Shown: positions 1 through 7,743 of the stretch, piece after piece
Numbering within the stretch: the stretch's first letter is position 1
Layout of the letters: each line of letters opens with the position of its first letter
Position numbers and translations under genes: made by a program
Notes under the pieces: model-generated
Told to the model about the DNA's origin: nothing
What the model saw: the letters and a program-made list of their open reading frames with translations, nothing else
Databases searched by the model: none
NCBI RefSeq assembly: GCF_002811955.1
Contig: NZ_NPEF01000174.1
Span: forward strand, 565-8,307
Reading direction: 5' to 3'
DNA from: Leptospira ellisii
Lineage (GTDB): Bacteria; Spirochaetota; Leptospiria; Leptospirales; Leptospiraceae
Length of the DNA stretch: 7,743 nt

Positions 1-1151
<1,151 letters not shown>

Positions 1152-1160
1152 TTTTTCATC

Positions 1161-1196
1161 GGCGGGGCGTTCTAAAACCCCGCCTTCTTCTTTTTT
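1161..1196 (+). terminator. Intrinsic terminator after flaA1
   Basis: A perfect 7-bp G+C stem, GGCGGGG (1161-1167) with CCCCGCC (1178-1184), encloses a 10-nt loop and is followed by the T-rich TTCTTCTTTTTT (1185-1196). It starts 10 bp after the flaA1 stop and should separate the flagellar unit from greA. Confidence 0.88.
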
Positions 1197-1261
1197 CCCG
1201 ACTTTTCCCAAAGCCTAAAAAACGGCGTTCTCTCGGGAAATACCTTCTCTCCAAATTCTGG

Positions 1262-1289
1262 TTTACGGATAAGCCAACTCGGCTATAAT
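1262..1289 (+). promoter_or_regulatory. Sigma70-type promoter for greA
   Basis: A consensus -10 box TATAAT lies at 1284-1289. A weaker -35 candidate TTTACG lies at 1262-1267 with a 16-bp spacer. Together with the terminator just upstream this points to an independent greA transcript with a leader of about 80 nt. The -10 is clear; the -35 matches only 4 of 6 bases. Confidence 0.6.
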
Positions 1290-1356
1290 TGATAAATACA
1301 GGGCTGTCAGAGAGGAATTTACCCCCACAACGTCCCAATTTTCATCAAGCCGAGAT

Positions 1357-4153
<2,797 letters not shown>

Positions 4154-4179
4154 AGAAAATTCGAATATTAGAATTTTCT
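4154..4179 (+). repeat. A/T-rich perfect inverted repeat after greA
   Basis: AGAAAATTC (4154-4162) pairs perfectly with GAATTTTCT (4171-4179) around an 8-nt loop. It starts directly after the greA stop codon. It lacks a G+C core and its own T tract, so it is probably an accessory 3'-end structure in front of the main terminator, perhaps protecting the mRNA end. Confidence 0.6.
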
Positions 4180-4218
4180 AAAAATCCCGGATCGGTTTTC
4201 CGACCCGGGATTTTTTTT
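4180..4218 (+). terminator. Strong intrinsic terminator after greA
   Basis: The left arm is AAAAATCCCGGATCGG (4180-4195) and the right arm CCGACCCGGGATTTTT (4200-4215), with one A-C mismatch and a TTTT loop. Eight T residues (4211-4218) follow the G+C stem. The A run on the left also lets it work for transcription arriving from the convergent minus-strand side. Confidence 0.92.
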
Positions 4219-4245
4219 GCCTTCGCCGCCGCGGAGTTCGCCCTG

Positions 4246-4288
4246 TGAAAAATCGATTCGCGGAATTCGTCCGCCGCCGGATTTTTCA
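4246..4288. repeat. Nested inverted repeat between convergent genes
   Basis: TGAAAAATC (4246-4254) is matched by GATTTTTCA (4280-4288). Inside this lies a second short hairpin, GCGGA (4260-4264) with TCCGC (4270-4274). On the minus strand the structure ends in TTTTT about 95 nt beyond the small gene, so it could be that gene's terminator, although it is weaker than the others here. The assignment is tentative. Confidence 0.4.
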
Positions 4289-4342
4289 GCGATCGTTACG
4301 GGAACGCCGAGTTCATTCGATGCCGAATCTTTCAGCGACCAC

Positions 4343-4364
4343 AATAAGACCGACCGGTCTTATT
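4343..4364. promoter_or_regulatory. Palindrome resembling a TetR-family operator
   Basis: The arms AATAAGACCG (4343-4352) and CGGTCTTATT (4355-4364) are perfect inverted repeats around AC. The AGACCG/CGGTCT core is typical of operators of TetR-family repressors of the LmrA/NemR kind. No TetR-type gene and no recognisable promoter is present beside it, and it lies between two gene 3' ends. As an alternative, the plus-strand hairpin followed by CGCCG and T7 (4370-4376) could act as a weak terminator. The palindrome is certain; its function is inferred. Confidence 0.45.
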
Positions 4365-4381
4365 CGCCGTTTTTTTCAAGA

Positions 4382-4633
4382 CTAAGCCGTTCTCGTTTCG
4401 GCCGTTTCGGGAATCCGCTCCTGACGGAGCGAAACGATCTGAACCGGAAGCACATGACGCTGAACGTAGGTCAGCAATTCCTCCGCGTTGAGTTTTTGAA
4501 CCAAAGCCTCCGGAATCTTTTCCCAGCAACGGTCGAAAACGGAACGCGCGTCCAGTCCTTTTTCCCGGAGCGCTCCCACCTGATCGCAAAGAAAACGGAT
4601 TCTGACCCGATCGTATTTTGTGATATTTGCCAT
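4382..4633 (-). CDS. Small hypothetical protein, 83 residues
   Basis: I do not recognise the family. The product is soluble, without signal peptide or membrane segment, and looks mostly helical over residues 5-60 (YDRVRIRFLCDQVGALREKG, then a stretch ending in LLTYVQRHVLP), with Cys at 16 and 36 and a polar tail ending in TAETRTA. It is judged real because it has a strong ribosome site 7 nt upstream, an ATG start, and a balanced amino-acid composition with a plausible hydrophobic pattern, unlike the Arg/Ser-rich shadow frames overlapping it. It lies on the same strand as the hydrolase gene but 416 bp downstream, so it probably has its own promoter. Beyond its stop are the TetR-type palindrome and a nested inverted repeat. 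No function is proposed. Confidence 0.68.
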   Translation of the reverse strand: MANITKYDRVRIRFLCDQVGALREKGLDARSVFDRCWEKIPEALVQKLNAEELLTYVQRHVLPVQIVSLRQERIPETAETRTA

Positions 4634-4640
4634 TCAATTT

Positions 4641-4648
4641 CTCCCCTT
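4641..4648 (-). promoter_or_regulatory. Ribosome binding site of the 83-residue gene
   Basis: The minus strand reads AAGGGGAG, 7 nt before the ATG (4633-4631). This near-ideal site is the main support for translation of this small gene. Confidence 0.7.
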
Positions 4649-5049
4649 CCGAAATAGGGTTCCGAACTCGGAAATCGTTACGATGGATCGGATTGGAATC
4701 GGAATCTTGCCCGATTCGCACGGTCTTTCGGAAGATCTATTCTTCTAAAGAATATAACAGAGGGCCCGGACAAAAAAGGGGGAATCCGGGTCGTTTCTAC
4801 GCGAATCCGCATTACGCTCGCGATTCGAGTCGCTTCCGAAAAAACGTAAGTCGGCAGGTTCGGACGTATCTTTGCGGAAGAGGATGCCGATCGTCCTTCT
4901 AAATTTCGAGAATTCAAATTTTTGAATATAGAATAGGGCTTGACGAAAACGGGGCGAGCACGTCGACTCGGCGCGTTTCGTTTTGCAACTCCGACGTGTC
5001 GTGTTCGTTTCTAAGTCTAAACGACGTAGTTCCTGTGATCCTTTCTGGG
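4649..5049. other. Gene-free stretch upstream of the 83-residue gene
   Basis: About 400 bp without a convincing gene. Open frames here (for example minus 4745-5104) are rich in Arg, Ser and Asp, lack ribosome sites, and one runs into the hydrolase end. Visible items are a CCCGGA/TCCGGG inverted repeat (4765-4770 and 4785-4790), a short ATTCAAA/TTTGAAT inverted repeat (4912-4918 and 4921-4927), and weak minus-strand -10-like TATATT matches near 4744-4756 and 4925-4930 with no matching -35. It is probably an untranslated leader and promoter region of the small gene; an unrecognised small RNA cannot be excluded. Confidence 0.4.
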
Positions 5050-5928
5050 CTAGGATCGGAAAAAATCCAGAATCGTCGTTCGGATCCGATCCTTTTGCGT
5101 CCAAGGAATGAAGTGATCCTCGTCCTCGATTTCCACGGTTCTTAGGATCGTTTCGGGAAGAATGGTTTTTAAATATTCCGCGTTGGAAAAAGGAACGAGG
5201 GAATCCTCTTTGCCGTGGATCAACACCGTCCTACAGCGGATCCGTTTCCAGGATGTTTCCAACGCAAGGAGCTGCGATTTGAGAGGAAGCATTTCATCGT
5301 TGCTGTTGTTGATTTCTTCCGGAAGGATCCGCTTCATCCAATTCCAATCCGCGATCCGATTATACCATTGTACTTCCTCGGCTTCCGAACTCAAAGGGGC
5401 CGCCAAAAGAAGGAGTCCTATTCGGGAAGGATCCTTTTCTTCCGATGCGATTTTAGCCGCGATGGGACCTCCGTAGGAATGTCCGACGAGGAGTATTTTT
5501 TTTCCCTGAAAAAGGGGGGCCTCAAAGGAGCGGATCGCGCGATTTAGGATCCTAGCCTGCGCCTCCACGTCCGCGATGGGACCTCCCGCCCCGGATTTGC
5601 CGAATCCGGGGCGGTCGAAGGAGAGGATACAGAACGATTTGCGGAGGTCCCGATCTCCGAGATACCAGGCGTAGTTGTTCCAAGCCCCCGGAGATCCGTG
5701 TATGAATATTAGAATATTCTTATTTTCTGATTCGCATCCGATCGATACGGCGTATACGATCCTGCCTTCGATCTCGAAAAACCTCTCTTTGGGGTAGGCG
5801 CCGCTTTCCTTGAGTCCGTTCAGACTTTCCTCCGGCTTTTTTTTGAGGTCCTCGGGAAGCCTACATTCCGAAACGGAAAAAAGGACGAGAAAGATGACGA
5901 AACAACGGAACAAAAAAAAAGGTTTCAT
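5050..5928 (-). CDS. Exported alpha/beta hydrolase, possible lipoprotein
   Basis: This 292-residue alpha/beta-hydrolase-fold protein has all the landmarks: oxyanion-hole HGSPG (77-81), SFDRPGFGKS (103-112), the nucleophile elbow GHSYGG with S151, an acid D242 in HGKEDSLVP, and H272 in EDEDHFIPW. It is therefore probably an active serine esterase or peptidase-like hydrolase; the substrate cannot be read from the sequence. The N-terminus has a hydrophobic export segment (4-19) ending in SVSEC, so C22 could be lipidated. Glu just before the Cys is unusual for a lipobox, and ordinary cleavage or a membrane anchor is possible. The gene starts 23 bp after the adenylate cyclase stop, suggesting one transcript, but no clear ribosome site precedes the ATG. 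Homopolymer tracts (T9 in codons 3-6, two A8 runs) stand out in the coding strand. The fold is certain; location is likely; role is unknown. Confidence 0.9.
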   Translation of the reverse strand: MKPFFLFRCFVIFLVLFSVSECRLPEDLKKKPEESLNGLKESGAYPKERFFEIEGRIVYAVSIGCESENKNILIFIHGSPGAWNNYAWYLGDRDLRKSFCILSFDRPGFGKSGAGGPIADVEAQARILNRAIRSFEAPLFQGKKILLVGHSYGGPIAAKIASEEKDPSRIGLLLLAAPLSSEAEEVQWYNRIADWNWMKRILPEEINNSNDEMLPLKSQLLALETSWKRIRCRTVLIHGKEDSLVPFSNAEYLKTILPETILRTVEIEDEDHFIPWTQKDRIRTTILDFFRS

Positions 5929-5951
5929 AAATTCGGAATTCGTTTTGATCG

Positions 5952-7271
5952 TTACGAGTTCGGAGCGGATGCGCCGAGCAAAGCCGCGTTTTTCTTCAGC
6001 CGTTCGTATCGATCGAGGAAGATCGCGTTCGGTTTTAACGGATCGTTCGGTTCGTGAAGACCGTCTACGATTCCCTTCACCAGATACATGTCGATTTCCC
6101 CCTTATTCTTCGCCTGAATTTTTCCCCTGTGTTCGCAGACGAAAAACGTTTTGATCCGTTCGTAGGTTTCACTGGAGACGTTCACTTCCCCCGGAATTCC
6201 CGAACTTTCCATCCGGCTCGCGGTATTGACGCTGTCCCCCCAAATGTCGTAGGCGAACTTATCCGTTCCCACCACGCCCGCTACGACGGATCCGGTGTGG
6301 ATTCCAAGGCGAAGCTCCCAACAAGGAAGAGATTTACTTTCGCGCTCCCGGCGTTTTTGCATCATAAAACTTTGGAATTCGAGTCCGCATAACACCGCGT
6401 CGATGAAATGCGTATCGTTCTTCAACGGGAGGCCGCCCGCGGCCATATAGGCGTCGCCGATGGTTTTGATCTTCTCCATTCCGTGTTTTTTGGTGATAGA
6501 ATCGAACTCCCTAAAAAAGAGATCGAGTTCGCTTAATAATTCTTCGGGCGTCATGGTTTCCGCGATTTTGGTGAATCCTGCCATATCCGTGAAAAGTACG
6601 GTCGCGCTTTCGTAGCGGACGGGAATCACGGAATCGTTGCGTTTCAATTCCTCCGCCACCGCTTCGGGCAGAATGTTGAGCAGAAGGGATTCCGATTTCT
6701 TACGTTCGATGTTCAGATTTCTCGTAAGGATGAATATCAAGAGTCCGGTCAGGATCTGCACGAAAAGATAGTTTCCGCCCGCGTCCAGATAACGTTCCGC
6801 TTCGTTCGGATAAGCCTTGATCAGATCCCTATGAAAGTATTCCGACGAATAAAGAAGGGCGGTGACGACCGCGTAGATCAAATACACGAGCCATACGTTG
6901 TGATTGCGCAGAAGGATCGTCGCGATCACGAGGGCGGGTATGAAGTAGTAATGATTTCCTCCGATCGAGCCGCCGTTAAAAAACCACATCGAGGAGAGAT
7001 AGATCAGGATCGTGAGATTAAAGGGCCAAAAAAGGGAATAGTAATAACCTTTCACACGGGAGGCGAAATACATTCCCAACAGAAGAACGCCCGAGACGAA
7101 GTTCAAAAGGAATATGACCATGAAGTTTTCGAGATAAAAGGAGGAGAACGCGCCGAAGATGTTCAACGCGCCGTTTACGAACACGACCGTATTGAACAGT
7201 CTGTGTTCGAGAGAGTTGGTTTTCGGATCTCCGAATAAAAAATAGACGATTTTAAGGACGGAATGGATCAT
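5952..7271 (-). CDS. Membrane-bound class III adenylate cyclase
   Basis: The 439-residue protein converts ATP to cAMP. The N-terminal half has about six hydrophobic helices (roughly 27-45, 50-70, 80-98, 107-122, 126-142, 168-184). A linker typical of these enzymes follows (KSESLLLNILPEAVAEELKR, 192-211), then a full class III cyclase domain (about 216-400). Metal ligands are D229 in FTDMAGFT and D273 in KTIGDAYMAAGG. K269 and D342 (in YDIWGDSVN) are the pair that selects adenine, so ATP rather than GTP is the expected substrate. N349 and R353 (VNTASRM) are the transition-state residues. The catalytic domain faces the cytoplasm and should act as a homodimer. No HAMP, GAF or extracellular sensor domain is seen, so the membrane part itself is probably the input. 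A GAGG ribosome site lies about 11 nt before the ATG. It is followed by the hydrolase gene after 23 bp. Leptospira genomes carry many cyclases of this class. Confidence 0.94.
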   Translation of the reverse strand: MIHSVLKIVYFLFGDPKTNSLEHRLFNTVVFVNGALNIFGAFSSFYLENFMVIFLLNFVSGVLLLGMYFASRVKGYYYSLFWPFNLTILIYLSSMWFFNGGSIGGNHYYFIPALVIATILLRNHNVWLVYLIYAVVTALLYSSEYFHRDLIKAYPNEAERYLDAGGNYLFVQILTGLLIFILTRNLNIERKKSESLLLNILPEAVAEELKRNDSVIPVRYESATVLFTDMAGFTKIAETMTPEELLSELDLFFREFDSITKKHGMEKIKTIGDAYMAAGGLPLKNDTHFIDAVLCGLEFQSFMMQKRRERESKSLPCWELRLGIHTGSVVAGVVGTDKFAYDIWGDSVNTASRMESSGIPGEVNVSSETYERIKTFFVCEHRGKIQAKNKGEIDMYLVKGIVDGLHEPNDPLKPNAIFLDRYERLKKNAALLGASAPNS

Positions 7272-7282
7272 ATTCTTATTCT

Positions 7283-7288
7283 AACCTC
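7283..7288 (-). promoter_or_regulatory. Probable ribosome binding site of the cyclase gene
   Basis: The minus strand reads GAGGTT, 11 nt before the ATG at 7271-7269. The spacing is long, but no other in-frame start near it fits better. No terminator is visible in the 98 bp separating this gene from the ligase-like gene. Confidence 0.45.
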
Positions 7289-7369
7289 GTTTTGCGTCGT
7301 CTGAAACGCGTTTATTTTTTCGAAACGTCCGGCTTTTCTTTTGTCGGGAATTCGGAATATTTTCTCCGC

Positions 7370-7743
7370 TCAATCCGATCGGTCGTCGATTTTTTTATCC
7401 GTAGAATAATATTCGAGCAAGGTTTTCGCGATTTCATAAAGACTCGTTTTTTCGATTCCGCGTTTTCGATTTTCCCATCCGATCCTGAAAAGCAGATTCC
7501 ATTGTCCGAAGAGGACGGAATATTTCCTAAAAATTCCGAATTCGGGATCGTAAAGGTTCGTGGATTCGGAAGTGATTCCGTTTAGTTCCACGATTCCGAA
7601 ATTTTTCCCCTCCTTAAAGGACTCGTCCGACCTATATCGTATGTCGTATCTTCCGAAATAAAATCCGGCGAAGGGGCGGGAGATCTCGTCGATTTTTGCG
7701 GTCAACGTTTCCGTGATCAGATCCGCGCCGTCCGTAAACAGAG
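7370..7743 (-). CDS. ATP-grasp carboxylate-amine ligase-like protein, 3' fragment
   Basis: The frame is open to the right edge, so the gene starts outside the window; a TTG at 7705 lies in the middle of the open frame and is not taken as the start. The 124 visible residues contain the C-terminal half of an ATP-grasp fold: FAGFYFGRYDIRY, then a basic loop, then FGIVELNGITSES followed by TNLYDPEFG. In this family the Asp of the GRYDIRY strand and the Glu and Asn of ELNG bind the metal ions of ATP. Later residues QWNLLFRIGWENRKRG match the usual tail of proteins annotated as carboxylate-amine ligases, D-Ala-D-Ala ligase-like. Such enzymes join an acyl phosphate to an amine; the substrate here is unknown. 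The stop lies 98 bp before the cyclase gene on the same strand, so co-transcription is possible. Confidence 0.72.
   Translation of the reverse strand, partial: LFTDGADLITETLTAKIDEISRPFAGFYFGRYDIRYRSDESFKEGKNFGIVELNGITSESTNLYDPEFGIFRKYSVLFGQWNLLFRIGWENRKRGIEKTSLYEIAKTLLEYYSTDKKIDDRSD

Noticed and set aside
4217..4657. Plus-strand 146-codon and minus-strand 129-codon frames around 4217-4721
   Set aside because: Both are rich in Ser, Arg and Pro, lack ribosome sites, and overlap the better-supported 83-residue gene.
4940..4945. TTGACG on the plus strand as a -35 box
   Set aside because: No -10 box lies 16-18 bp downstream and no plus-strand gene follows.
5037..5057. GATCCT/AGGATC inverted repeat at the hydrolase stop as a terminator
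   Set aside because: The stem is only 6 bp, overlaps the stop codon, and no T tract follows on the minus strand.
4745..5104. Minus-strand 119-codon frame across the gap before the hydrolase end
   Set aside because: It overlaps the hydrolase C-terminus, has a skewed composition (Arg, Ser, Asp, Phe) and no recognisable start signal.
7272..7300. A TAGAAT box on the minus strand just before the cyclase ATG as a promoter
   Set aside because: The start point would fall at the ATG itself, giving a leaderless transcript, and no -35 match lies at the right distance.

Overview
The window looks chromosomal and comes from a spirochete, most likely a Leptospira with a fairly high G+C content for the genus (about half by eye, not computed). 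The evidence is a FlaA-type periplasmic flagellar sheath gene preceded by the end of a second FlaA paralogue. It is followed by a GreA factor carrying a very long N-terminal extension of the kind known from spirochetes. A membrane-bound class III adenylate cyclase, a group numerous in Leptospira, lies further on. Species cannot be decided from the sequence.

Layout. Plus strand, left half: the 3' end of a FlaA2-like gene (1-183), then flaA1 (207-1151) 23 bp downstream, closed by an intrinsic terminator (1161-1196). A sigma70-type promoter (TATAAT at 1284-1289) then drives the 925-codon greA fusion gene (1376-4153), closed by a second strong terminator (4180-4218). Minus strand, right half, read from right to left: the 3' end of an ATP-grasp carboxylate-amine ligase-like gene (7370-7743), a six-helix membrane adenylate cyclase (5952-7271), an exported or lipid-anchored alpha/beta hydrolase (5050-5928), a gene-poor stretch of about 416 bp, and a small 83-residue protein (4382-4633). 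The two halves converge at about 4154-4381. That gap holds greA terminator structures, a nested inverted repeat, and a palindrome that looks like a TetR-family operator, although no regulator gene is present.

How the genes work together. flaA2 and flaA1 form the flagellar filament sheath pair and are probably co-transcribed. greA is a separate transcription unit that rescues backtracked RNA polymerase. The ligase, cyclase and hydrolase are closely spaced on one strand (98 bp and 23 bp gaps) and may be one transcript, but nothing visible ties them into a known pathway.

Most unusual points: the large uncharacterised N-terminal part of GreA, including a CarD/Tudor-like segment; a reading-frame break at the left edge in the FlaA2-like gene; the orphan TetR-type palindrome; and several homopolymer tracts in the hydrolase gene. 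No mobile element, CRISPR array, tRNA or rRNA was found. I see no convincing novel multi-gene system.
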